Assembly (NCBI RefSeq): GCF_030064165.1
Contig: NZ_CP125947.1
Coordinates: forward strand, 3,472,001-3,536,000
Source: Comamonas resistens
Lineage (GTDB): Bacteria; Pseudomonadota; Gammaproteobacteria; Burkholderiales; Burkholderiaceae_C
Reading direction: 5' to 3'
Length of the DNA stretch: 64,000 nt
Position 1 is the stretch's first letter, and each line of letters begins with the position of its first letter. The translations under genes and the position numbers were made by a program. Shown in pieces: positions 33,214 through 41,042 of this stretch. Under the pieces are notes generated by a model. It was given only the letters and a program-made list of their open reading frames with translations. It was not told the DNA's origin and searched no databases.

Positions 33214-33561
33214 TCAACGCAGATGGAAACTGCCTTGAACAAACATGGACGAGCGATGTCCTGTTTCGCACTGCTCATCGGCATAGGACCAGAAGGCCTG
33301 CACCGTACCTTTGGAGGAGTCTATGACCTGGCTCACGGTGAAGCCGGTTTTTTCGACCCAGTTCAGAAAGTGCAGATGGTCGCTGAGCTGCAGATAGCTC
33401 AGGCTCTCACAGCCCTCGGAGACATGGCCTTGAGAGTCCACCACCCGCCAGCGCATCTGTCCATTGGCGGTGTAACGGACTTCCGCTCGGCTATCGGGAA
33501 ACTCGATGACCGCTTCGCGACCCAGCAGCGTTCCAGCGTATTGAAGGGAAAGCATGGACAT
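33214..33561 (-). CDS. Small protein resembling MoaF-type calycins, function unknown
   Basis: 115 residues from the ATG at 33561, selected because AAGGAGT precedes it by seven bases. The strand-rich sequence (LGREAVIEFPDSRAEVRYT, then MRWRVVDSQGHVSEGCESLS, LHFLNWVEKTGFTVSQVID and GTVQAFWSYADE) resembles the MoaF-related small beta-barrel proteins. I recognise this only loosely. There is no signal peptide. It is monocistronic, with a terminator 100 bases downstream, and divergent from the MFS gene. Confidence 0.6.
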   Translation of the reverse strand: MSMLSLQYAGTLLGREAVIEFPDSRAEVRYTANGQMRWRVVDSQGHVSEGCESLSYLQLSDHLHFLNWVEKTGFTVSQVIDSSKGTVQAFWSYADEQCETGHRSSMFVQGSFHLR

Positions 33562-33882
33562 GATGGCGACTCCTTCTACAACTGCACGGTCTATGGCAAC
33601 AGAATTCATTGACGTGCAACTATGGTGGCGCTGCGCCCAAGGGCGGCTTGTGGGAATGAACCGCATGCCATCGTCGGCAAACATTTTTTGACAGGCAGAG
33701 ATTCAGGTCACGAATTCATAGCTGCACTGCCAAGACCAGCACCGCCGGAACTTTTCCAGGCAGTCAGCACCAGCACAGCGCAAAAACGCAAGATCACAGA
33801 TACTTCCAGCCTGCCAGAACACCATCACCGTCGCCATGCGCGCTCTGGCTGGCCTTCCCTTCCCGCGCCTTCACATTCCACC
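33562..33882. other. Divergent region before the MFS gene
   Basis: The MFS frame stays open back to 33622, but residues before 33883 are Pro/His/Ser-rich and not transporter-like. This stretch is therefore treated as noncoding. No operator or hairpin stands out. Confidence 0.45.
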
Positions 33883-35166
33883 GTGCCCAGCACCGCCTCT
33901 TCCTCACTGCCACCGCTGCGCGATCGCGCCTTTGTCTCTTTTGTACTGGCCCGCATGCTGGCCATGTTCGGCCAGCAGATGCAGGCCGTGGTCGTGGCCT
34001 GGCAGGTCTATGACATCACGCGTGATCCGCTGTCGCTGGCCTATGTGGGTCTGGCCCAGTTCCTGCCCATGATGGGTCTGTTGATTCCCGCTGGAGACCT
34101 CAGCGACCGCATGAGCCGCAAACGCCAGCTGGGCATGAGCTGGCTACTGGCTACCGTCTGCTCGGGCCTGCTGTGGCTAATCTCGGAAGCGGGCATCCAC
34201 CATGTGCAGTGGATTTATGCCGTGCTGGTTCTGTTCGGCTGCAGCCGCGCCTTCAGCGGGCCTGCGCTGCAAAGCCTGCTGCCGCAGATCGTGGCCCGCG
34301 AGCAACTGGCCAAGGCCCTGGCAACCAACAGCATGCTGATGCGCATCTCCGCCATCGCCGCTCCGGTGCTGGGCGGCCTGCTCTACGCCCTGGGTGGCGG
34401 GGTTCTGACCTATGCGGTCTGCGGCCTGGGGCTGCTGCTGGGAGCCGCGCTTTTGAGCCAGGTGCCCGTGCGTTTTGCCGCTGTGCAGCAACGGGGCGCA
34501 CAGGATGAGAGCTCGATGTGGCAGCGCTTTGTCCAGGGCGTGAACTTCATGCGCACCAGGCCCATCATCCTGGGCACGATTTCTCTGGATCTGTTTGCCG
34601 TGCTGCTGGGCGGCGTGGTGGCCTTGCTGCCCGTCTATGCGCATGAAGTGCTGCAAGTCGGCCCGCAAGGCCTGGGCCTGCTGCGCTCATCGATGGCCAT
34701 GGGAGAGGTCTGCATGGGCCTGTGGCTGTCGGCCCGCCCCATCAACCGCCATGTCGGCAAGGTGATGTTCGCGGCCGTGGCCGTGTTTGGCCTGGCCAAT
34801 CTGGTGTTTGCGCTTTCGCACTGGTTTGTGCTATCCATGCTGGCACTGGCCCTCGCGGGCGCGGCCGATATGGTCAGCGTCTATATCCGCGGCGCGCTGG
34901 TGCAGTTTTCCACGCCCGACCATATGCGCGGCCGCGTGAATGCGGTGAACATGCTCTTCATAGGCTCATCCAACGAACTGGGCGAGTTCCGCGCGGGCAG
35001 CAGTGCCTCGTGGTTTGGCGCCGTACCTGCCGCCGTTCTGGGCAGCTTGTGCACGCTGGGCGTGGTGGGCGCTTGGATGACGCTGTTCAAGCCGCTGCGC
35101 GATGTGGACAGGCTTGAAGATGCAGCCCGCGTGGGCACAGGAAAAGACAATCCCGTCAATTCCTGA
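33883..35166 (+). CDS. MFS transporter, EntS-like (DHA3-type) exporter
   Basis: 427 residues if it starts at the GTG 33883; the start is uncertain because no ribosome site is clear and the frame is open further upstream. The transporter part begins FVSFVLARMLAMFGQQMQAV and shows 10-12 hydrophobic helices. The MFS loop motif is GDLSDRMSRKRQL between helices 2 and 3, and SARPINRHVGK matches the half-repeat loop. It resembles the EntS/macrolide-efflux subgroup of MFS. The substrate is unknown. It is followed by a palindromic repeat and a bidirectional terminator. Confidence 0.8.
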   Translation: MPSTASSSLPPLRDRAFVSFVLARMLAMFGQQMQAVVVAWQVYDITRDPLSLAYVGLAQFLPMMGLLIPAGDLSDRMSRKRQLGMSWLLATVCSGLLWLISEAGIHHVQWIYAVLVLFGCSRAFSGPALQSLLPQIVAREQLAKALATNSMLMRISAIAAPVLGGLLYALGGGVLTYAVCGLGLLLGAALLSQVPVRFAAVQQRGAQDESSMWQRFVQGVNFMRTRPIILGTISLDLFAVLLGGVVALLPVYAHEVLQVGPQGLGLLRSSMAMGEVCMGLWLSARPINRHVGKVMFAAVAVFGLANLVFALSHWFVLSMLALALAGAADMVSVYIRGALVQFSTPDHMRGRVNAVNMLFIGSSNELGEFRAGSSASWFGAVPAAVLGSLCTLGVVGAWMTLFKPLRDVDRLEDAARVGTGKDNPVNS

Positions 35167-35195
35167 TTTGATAGCTATCAGCGCTTGATATATAA
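35166..35195 (+). repeat. AGCTATCAGCGCTT repeat after the MFS gene
   Basis: TTTGATAGCTATCAGCGCTT starts at 35168, directly after the MFS stop. It contains the nested palindrome GATAGCTATC and the half-box AGCGCTT of the interspersed family. Confidence 0.6.
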
Positions 35196-35217
35196 GAGAT
35201 AGAGTTCAATTTATACA

Positions 35218-35247
35218 AAAAAGCCTCATCCGAAGATGAGGCTTTTT
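35218..35247. terminator. Bidirectional terminator between MFS and ddh
   Basis: AAAAAGCCTCATC (35218-35230) and GATGAGGCTTTTT (35235-35247) form a 13-bp stem around CGAA, with T-runs in both directions. It serves both convergent genes. Confidence 0.93.
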
Positions 35248-35265
35248 ATCTGGAGCTCAGTGCGG

Positions 35266-36261
35266 TTACAGCATCTGGGCGCGCAGATCGGCCGCGCTCT
35301 TGGGCGACAGCAGGCCGGGAGCCACGTCAAACACGGTCTTGCAACCATGCTGACCGGTCTGGGCCATGCGGTGCACGGCGCGGGCATAAGCCACGAGCAC
35401 GCTGGAGGTGAACTCGGGGTTGCTGTCCAGTTGCAGACGGTATTCGATGACCTGCTTGTTCTCCGCGCTGGTGTTGCCGCTGCGGATCACAAAACCGCCA
35501 TGGGGCATGGTCGCATGATCGCGCGCCAGCTCTTCGGCGCTGATGAAGTTCACCGTGGTGTCGTACTCGTCGAAGTAGTGAGGCATTTCCACGATGGTCT
35601 TACGCACGGCCTCGGCATCGGCGCCGTCCTTCAGCACCACATGGCATTCGCGCTTGTGCTTTTCACGCGTGGACAGCTCGGGGCGCACACCGGAGCGCAC
35701 CTTGTTGACGGCCTCTTCCACGGGAATCGTGTACTGCACGCCGCCGGCCACGCCTTCGACGCGTCGGATCGCATCGGAATGCCCCTGGCTCAGGCCCTTG
35801 CCCCAGAAGGTGTAGGTTGCACCATCGGGCAGCAGGGATTCGCCCATCACACGGTTGATGGAGAACATGCCGGGGTCCCAGCCGGCCGAGATCAGCGCCG
35901 TGGTCTGTCCGCCCTGGGCGGCCTTGTCCACATTGGCAAAGTGCTCGGGGATGCGGGCGTGGGTGTCGAAGCTGTCGATCAGGTTGAAATGGGCCGCCAG
36001 CTCGGGGGCCTGCTTGGGCAGATCATCCTTGGAGCCGCCACAGAGAATCAGCACATCGACCTGCCCCTTGTGCGAGAGCAGGCTGTCCATGGCGTACACG
36101 GGGGTGCCGGCGTGCAGGGGCTTGAGCTGCGCGGGATCGCGGCGGGTGTAGATGCCCACCAGCTGCATGTCGGGGTTCTTGGCGATGGCAGCTTCCACGC
36201 CACGGCCCAGATTGCCATAACCAACGATACCAACGCGCACAGAGGATGTTGTCGATGCCAT
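35266..36261 (-). CDS. ddh: meso-Diaminopimelate D-dehydrogenase
   Basis: 331 residues from the ATG at 36261. The NADP-binding start is VRVGIVGYGNLGRGVEAAIA. ISAGWDPGMFSINRVMGESL and FWGKGLSQGHSDAIRRVEGV are the hallmark segments of Ddh around the substrate cleft. The enzyme makes meso-diaminopimelate directly from tetrahydrodipicolinate with ammonia and NADPH, a shortcut to lysine and peptidoglycan precursor. The usual length is about 320-330. It lies 73 bases after the RarD-like gene, same strand. The reverse direction (DAP breakdown) is also possible. Confidence 0.9.
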   Translation of the reverse strand: MASTTSSVRVGIVGYGNLGRGVEAAIAKNPDMQLVGIYTRRDPAQLKPLHAGTPVYAMDSLLSHKGQVDVLILCGGSKDDLPKQAPELAAHFNLIDSFDTHARIPEHFANVDKAAQGGQTTALISAGWDPGMFSINRVMGESLLPDGATYTFWGKGLSQGHSDAIRRVEGVAGGVQYTIPVEEAVNKVRSGVRPELSTREKHKRECHVVLKDGADAEAVRKTIVEMPHYFDEYDTTVNFISAEELARDHATMPHGGFVIRSGNTSAENKQVIEYRLQLDSNPEFTSSVLVAYARAVHRMAQTGQHGCKTVFDVAPGLLSPKSAADLRAQML

Positions 36262-36334
36262 TCGGGGCACTACCTTTCGAGAAAAAGCCAAAAAGCAATT
36301 ATTGCCTTGCTGCACCACGCGGGAAACGCTGCGC

Positions 36335-37225
36335 TCAGTGCAGTCTGTGTGAACGTACGCGCCATAAATGCCAGATGCCATCGACGATTAGCAGGCCCAC
36401 CGCCACGAAGATCAGCGCATAAGTCAGCACCTGCTGCGGTGCAATGCTCTCGCCCAGCAACCAGGCCACCACCACCAGCAGCGCCGGCTCCACATAGGAC
36501 AGCAGCCCGAACAGGCCCAGGGGCAGCCAGCGACTGGCAATCATGTACAGCGCCAGCGCCACGGCGCTGACCATGCCCAGCACCGCCAGCAGCACCCATA
36601 GCTCTGAATGACCGGCGACCAGCGGCCAGCTGTTGGGTGCGCGCAGCGTGAAGGCAATGGCCGCCGGCAGCAGCAGCGCCATGTCTATCCAGTGGCCGGC
36701 CAGCGTATCGGTCTGCAACCAGCGGCGCAGCGAGAAATACACGGTGTAGCCCAGCGCCACCACCCAGGTTTCCCAGGACATGCCGCCGGCCTGCCAGAAC
36801 TCGTGGCCCACGCCCACGGCGGCCACCAGCGTGGCCAGCGCCTGGCCACGCGTCAGCCGCTCGGCAAACAGCAACCGCCCCGCCACCACCATCACCAGCG
36901 GCAGCAGAAAATAGCCGAGCGACACGGGCAAGGCGCGCCCGTTCATCGGCGCCCACATGAAAATCCATAGCTGCACGCCCAGCAGCGCTGCGCTCAGCAG
37001 CAGCAAGCCGCCAAACCTGGGTTGCTTCCAGGCCCGCGCCAGCAGCGCACGCACGGCTGCCGTTTCCTTGAGCGCAAACAGCAGTGCCGTAGTGAAGGGC
37101 AGTGTCACCAGCACCCGCCAGCCAAAGATCTGCTCGCCATCGAGCGGCGCCAGAAACGGCGAGAGGTAATAAAGGGAAGCGAACAGAACGGACGCCAGAA
37201 CCGAGACAACAACGCCCTTGAACAT
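36335..37225 (-). CDS. rarD: RarD-like EamA-family transporter
   Basis: 296 residues with about ten hydrophobic helices in two EamA repeats. The start GVVVSVLASVLFASLYYLSP and the segments EQIFGWRVLVTLPFTTALLF and GYFLLPLVMVVAGRLLFAER are characteristic of RarD proteins. The substrate of RarD is not established. EamA relatives export amino acids and other metabolites. The ddh gene follows in the same direction, so an export role linked to lysine or diaminopimelate is imaginable but unsupported. Confidence 0.82.
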   Translation of the reverse strand: MFKGVVVSVLASVLFASLYYLSPFLAPLDGEQIFGWRVLVTLPFTTALLFALKETAAVRALLARAWKQPRFGGLLLLSAALLGVQLWIFMWAPMNGRALPVSLGYFLLPLVMVVAGRLLFAERLTRGQALATLVAAVGVGHEFWQAGGMSWETWVVALGYTVYFSLRRWLQTDTLAGHWIDMALLLPAAIAFTLRAPNSWPLVAGHSELWVLLAVLGMVSAVALALYMIASRWLPLGLFGLLSYVEPALLVVVAWLLGESIAPQQVLTYALIFVAVGLLIVDGIWHLWRVRSHRLH

Positions 37226-37552
37226 CAGAGTTGAAAAATCAAGAAAAACAGCTTCAAACGCTTGCTGGTAAAGCGCAAGAAGCTAGGAATAAAGAGAACA
37301 GAATTTATGCAAACAAAGATGCACCAGGGCTTTGCCTTGAAGCGAAGCTCTTGCTTGAATCTGATCTGCACAAGTCGTGAAAGTATTGCGGCAGACCTTG
37401 CGCCGCCGCGAACCAGCCCGGCATTGTCCAGTAACCCGAAGCTGCACATGCACCCCTGCACCGATGCCAGCCCTGGCCGCCAGGAATGCACTGACCGCTG
37501 CGCACAAGAGCCGCCGCTGCGGTAGAGTGCGGCTCGCCACCCGCTTTGCCCC
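37226..37552. other. Divergent region between rarD and truC
   Basis: Near the rarD start is a diverged AGCGCTT-type repeat (ACGCTTGCTGGTAAAGCGC, 37258-37276). The remaining 270 bases show no hairpin, operator or credible reading frame. Promoters for both genes should be here. Confidence 0.5.
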
Positions 37553-38311
37553 ATGACCGAATCTGCCCTGCCCGCACATCCCCCTTTGCACATTCTCTGG
37601 CAGGACGAACACCTGGTCGCGGTCTACAAGCCTGCGGGCTGGCTGGTGCATCGCACGGGGCTGGATGCGCACGAAACCCGCTTTGTCATGCAGGCGCTGC
37701 GTGATCAGCTAGGTCGCCATGTCTGGCCCGTGCACCGTCTGGACAAGGGCACTTGCGGCGTGCTGCTCATGGCCCTGCACAAGGAAGCCGCGCAGGCCCT
37801 GGCCGCCAGCTTTGCGGCGCATGAAACCCGCAAGGAATACCGGGCCCTGGTACGCGGCTGGCTGCCCGATAGCGTGGAGGTGGAGCATGCCCTCAAACCC
37901 GACGATGCCCCCGAGGATGCACCGGTGCAGCAAGCTCACACGACGCTGCGCTGCCTGGCGCGCCTGTCCTGGCCCGAGAGTTACGACGGCCGCCATCCAG
38001 AGACCCGCATCAGCCTGGTCCAGGCCCTGCCCACCACAGGGCGCAGACACCAGATTCGCCGCCACCTCAAGCATGTGGCCCATCCCATCATCGGCGACGC
38101 CACCCATGGCAAGGGACCGCTGAATCGCTGGTGGGCCGAACGTCTGGGCCAGCAGCGCTTGTGGCTGCATGCCCAATCGCTGGCAATCGCCCACCCCATG
38201 AGCGGTGAGCCCATGCGCTTCGAGGCCGACTGGTCAGCGCTCGGCCATTTGCAGGAAGCGCAGGACTGGCAAAGGCTGCTGGCCCTGCCGGGCTGGCAGG
38301 CTGTCACATGA
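37553..38311 (+). CDS. truC: tRNA pseudouridine(65) synthase TruC
   Basis: 252 residues. LVAVYKPAGWLVHRTGLDAH and WPVHRLDKGTCGVLLMALHK (with the catalytic Asp) are the RluA-family motifs. No S4 domain precedes them. The length, the N-terminal HILWQDEHLVAVYKP and the C-terminal TTGRRHQIRRHLKHVAHPII point to TruC, which modifies uridine 65 of some tRNAs, over RluA. The gene ends on a strong palindromic terminator shared with the convergent DHH gene. Confidence 0.85.
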   Translation: MTESALPAHPPLHILWQDEHLVAVYKPAGWLVHRTGLDAHETRFVMQALRDQLGRHVWPVHRLDKGTCGVLLMALHKEAAQALAASFAAHETRKEYRALVRGWLPDSVEVEHALKPDDAPEDAPVQQAHTTLRCLARLSWPESYDGRHPETRISLVQALPTTGRRHQIRRHLKHVAHPIIGDATHGKGPLNRWWAERLGQQRLWLHAQSLAIAHPMSGEPMRFEADWSALGHLQEAQDWQRLLALPGWQAVT

Positions 38312-38356
38312 AAAAAGCGGCCAGCGCTTACCCATCAAGCGCTGGCCGCTATGGTT
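38311..38356. terminator. Palindromic repeat acting as bidirectional terminator
   Basis: AGCGGCCAGCGCTT (38316-38329) and AAGCGCTGGCCGCT (38337-38350) make a perfect 14-bp stem with loop ACCCATC. A-run before and TTTTT after it. It contains the AGCGCTT...AAGCGCT core of the interspersed repeat family. The truC stop is at 38309-38311 and the DHH stop at 38366. Confidence 0.88.
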
Positions 38357-38365
38357 TTTCAGCAA

Positions 38366-39397
38366 TCAGGCAGACTTGGGCGTAGCGCGAATCCACTTGC
38401 CTTCTTCATCGAACTGCAGGCTGGGCGCGGCCACAAACTCGTACTGGCCTTCCGGGTCGGACTTGAGTTCACCCTGCAGCAGCTCCACCAGACGTTCGTT
38501 GGGCATCTTGAAGCCGCAAGCCTGCGCATGACCGCCGCCGCCAAAGCTCTCGGCCAGCGGAATGCAATTGAACTCCGAACGCGAACGCAGGCCCACCTTG
38601 GTGCCCTTGTGATTGGCATGCCACATCAGGGCAAAGCTGCCGCTCTGGCGCGCCAGCAGATCGCCAACCTGGCTGTGGAACATGCCGGGGCAGTTGACCA
38701 TCAGGCCCTGCTGGCCGTTGAAGACCAGCACTTGCGCGCCGTCAGCGATGTCCGCGCACAGCTTCTGGAACTTCTCGTCCATTGCTCCGCCACGGGCCAT
38801 ATAGGCGGCCTCCTGCTCGGGCGTGAAGGCCGCGATCTCGGCCCAGCGCTCGAAGCTGCGCTCCGGCTCCATGTCCAGGGCCGCCAGAAAGGCCGCGCTT
38901 TCGGGAAACTCCCATTTCCAGATATCGCGGTCTTCGATGTAGCGAATCAGGCCGGGCACGGGCTTGTCGGCCTGGAAGAACTCCCAGCCCAGGCGCGCGC
39001 CCGACTTGTTCATGTCGAAGTGCACCGCGCCGCAGTGGCACTGGTAGCCATTGAGCTTTTCGGCCGCGCTCTTGTGATGATCCAGCACCACGAGTTTGGC
39101 CACGCGCGACTCGATTTCGGCCATCAGCGCGGGCTCGAAGGCAAAGTCCAGCACATAGACAGCGCGGCCGCTCAGATCGCCGAGGTCATCGGCGCTCAGG
39201 ATCTCGCCATGGTCGAGACCGCGAAACTCGGCCTGGCCTTCATAGAACAGCCAGGCAGCCAGGGCCGCACCAAAGCCGTCGGGGCAGCGGCGGCCATGAT
39301 AGAGAATGAGGGGATTGAGATCGTTGCGATCGGGGCGCACCAGCAATTGCTGGAACAAAGTGGGTTTGGCGCCCGATGGAGTGTTCTGTGCGGTCAT
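38366..39397 (-). CDS. DHH-family phosphoesterase
   Basis: 343 residues from the ATG at 39397. HGRRCPDGFGAALAAWLFYE opens the domain. VVLDHHKSAAEKL holds the DHH motif and SFGGGGHAQACGFKM the GGGH motif of the DHHA1 part. The family includes RecJ-like nucleases, cyclic-dinucleotide and nanoRNA phosphodiesterases. This compact cytoplasmic form has no CBS, GGDEF or transmembrane part. The substrate is not certain. It is divergent from the M20 gene and convergent with truC. Confidence 0.85.
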   Translation of the reverse strand: MTAQNTPSGAKPTLFQQLLVRPDRNDLNPLILYHGRRCPDGFGAALAAWLFYEGQAEFRGLDHGEILSADDLGDLSGRAVYVLDFAFEPALMAEIESRVAKLVVLDHHKSAAEKLNGYQCHCGAVHFDMNKSGARLGWEFFQADKPVPGLIRYIEDRDIWKWEFPESAAFLAALDMEPERSFERWAEIAAFTPEQEAAYMARGGAMDEKFQKLCADIADGAQVLVFNGQQGLMVNCPGMFHSQVGDLLARQSGSFALMWHANHKGTKVGLRSRSEFNCIPLAESFGGGGHAQACGFKMPNERLVELLQGELKSDPEGQYEFVAAPSLQFDEEGKWIRATPKSA

Positions 39398-39700
39398 AGC
39401 CGGGTATTTTCGCCGTTTGCTGCACTGCACGACAAAGCGCGGGCATTGCGGGTCCGCGCCGTCTGGCCGGTCCCATGCCGGTGCGCACTCCGGGCCTGGC
39501 AAGCCCCTCGTAAGTCACCGCTTGCTACTGGGCGAGATAGCACAAGCGCTGATACCCCTGATTTCGGTATCTACCTAAGCGCGGCGCCGCCGCATACGCC
39601 TATGATGGGGGTCTTGCTATTGAAATGCTGCGGTCACCGGCAGGCCCGCCTTGCTCGCTTGCCAGGACAGTTACAGCACTGGGTGCTCCGCGGCCCCTGT
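39398..39700. other. Divergent region between DHH and M20 genes
   Basis: This region of 303 bases has no hairpin, repeat or operator that I can defend. The M20 reading frame is open through it by chance (high GC), but no ribosome site or conserved sequence supports translation before 39701. Confidence 0.5.
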
Positions 39701-40900
39701 ATGCGATCTACACCAGATATCACTCCTCACCTCGGCACACTGCTCAGTTTTCGCCGCGATCTGCACGCCAATCCTGAGCTCAAGTACGAAGAGCACCGCA
39801 CCGGCGACAAAGTCGCCGCATATCTCACCGCCCTGGGCCTGACCGTGCACCGGGGCCTGGGCCAGACCGGCGTCGTGGCCAGCATCTACGGCAAGGGCCG
39901 CAGCAAGGACAACCCCGGCCGCAGCATCGGCATCCGCGCCGACATGGACGCGCTGCCTGTCACGGAAATCAATACCTTCGATCACATCAGCCAGAACAAG
40001 GGCCGCATGCATGCCTGCGGCCATGACGGCCACACCACCATGCTGCTGGGCGCCGCCACCACCCTGGCACAGCACCCCGACTTTGACGGCACGGTGCACC
40101 TGATCTTCCAGCCCGGCGAAGAAGGCGGTGCTGGCGCCAAGGCCATGATGGATGACGGCCTGTTCGAGAAATTTCCCTGCGAAGCCGTGTTTGCGCTGCA
40201 CAACTGGCCCTCGCTGCCCGCCGGCCAGATGGCAGTGCGCGTGGGCCCCATCATGGCCTCCACCCTGCGCTTTCAGATCAAGGTCATGGGCAAGGGCGGT
40301 CACGCGGCCATGCCCCACACCACGCTGGACCCGATTCCCGTGGCCTGCGCCATCGTGACGCAGCTGCAGACCCTGGTCTCGCGCAGCACCGACCCGCTGG
40401 ATTCGGCCGTGCTCACCGTGGGCAAGATCACCAGCGGCACGGTCGAGAACATCATTCCCGACGAGGCCATCATTGCCGGTACCGTGCGCACCCTGAAGAA
40501 GGAAACGCGCGAGATGTTCGTGGAAGGCCTCAAGCGCATCAGCAGCCATGTGGCCGCCGCGCATCTGTGCCAGGCCGAGTTCACGCTGCGCCCCGGCGCC
40601 TACCCCAACACCACCAACCACGCCCGCGAAGCCAAGTTCATGGCCGCCGTGATGCGCGAGGTGGTGGGTGATGCCAATGCCTTTGACGATGTGCTGCCCG
40701 CCATGACATCCGAGGACTTTGGCTTCATGCTCGAAGCCGTGCCCGGCGCCTATGGCTGGATCGGCAACGGCCCCGGCAACGGCCAGCCCGGCGTGAGCCT
40801 GCACAACCCGGCCTATGATTTCAATGATGACAATATCGGCCGTGGCTCCAGATTCTGGGATCTGCTGGCGCGCCGCTATTTCGAGCAGCCCGCTGCCTGA
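39701..40900 (+). CDS. M20 family amidohydrolase (hippurate hydrolase/N-acyl amino acid type)
   Basis: 399 residues from the ATG at 39701, where homology to the family begins (LLSFRRDLHANPELKYEEHR). The metal-binding residues are in MHACGHDGHTTMLLGAATTL, FQPGEEGGAGAKAMMDDGLF and FALHNWPSLPAG. GKGGHAAMPHTTLDPIPVAC starts the dimerisation lid domain, and AMTSEDFGFMLEAVPGAYGW ends the site. Such enzymes split N-acyl amino acids, hippurate or indoleacetyl conjugates. The exact substrate is open. An intrinsic terminator follows 18 bases after the stop. Confidence 0.88.
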   Translation: MRSTPDITPHLGTLLSFRRDLHANPELKYEEHRTGDKVAAYLTALGLTVHRGLGQTGVVASIYGKGRSKDNPGRSIGIRADMDALPVTEINTFDHISQNKGRMHACGHDGHTTMLLGAATTLAQHPDFDGTVHLIFQPGEEGGAGAKAMMDDGLFEKFPCEAVFALHNWPSLPAGQMAVRVGPIMASTLRFQIKVMGKGGHAAMPHTTLDPIPVACAIVTQLQTLVSRSTDPLDSAVLTVGKITSGTVENIIPDEAIIAGTVRTLKKETREMFVEGLKRISSHVAAAHLCQAEFTLRPGAYPNTTNHAREAKFMAAVMREVVGDANAFDDVLPAMTSEDFGFMLEAVPGAYGWIGNGPGNGQPGVSLHNPAYDFNDDNIGRGSRFWDLLARRYFEQPAA

Positions 40901-40917
40901 GGACTTGCGCTTCATCG

Positions 40918-40955
40918 AAAAAGCCCGCAACCATTCATGACAGCGGGCTTTTTTT
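40918..40955 (+). terminator. Terminator of the M20 amidohydrolase gene
   Basis: AAAAAGCCCGC (40918-40928) pairs with GCGGGCTTTTT (40943-40953), 14-base loop, then more T. Confidence 0.92.
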
Positions 40956-41033
40956 CATTGCCGGGCCGCCCCAAGATGAAAACGCCGGGGCCGCCTAGGT
41001 CCTACGACCACACGGCAGCGAGGGAGCACGGGG
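40949..41033 (+). repeat. Decayed terminator-associated repeat after the M20 gene
   Basis: It begins on the T-run (TTTTTTTCATTGCCGGGCCG) and continues CCCCAAG. It is then diverged, with CACACGGCAGCGAGGGAGC near the end in place of the usual box. The orientation relative to the gene is the same as in the other copies. Confidence 0.6.
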
Positions 41034-41042
41034 AGCCATTTC

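Noticed and set aside
33622..33882. An 87-residue N-terminal extension of the MFS protein.
   Set aside because: The residues are Pro/His/Ser-rich, unlike transporter sequence, and the stretch lies where the promoter should be. The start remains uncertain.
38351..39700. The M20 amidohydrolase frame stays open for 450 codons upstream of 39701, suggesting an 849-residue fusion.
   Set aside because: The extra part is antisense to the DHH phosphoesterase gene, whose motifs are complete. Homology of the M20 protein starts at the ATG 39701. The open frame is a GC-bias effect.
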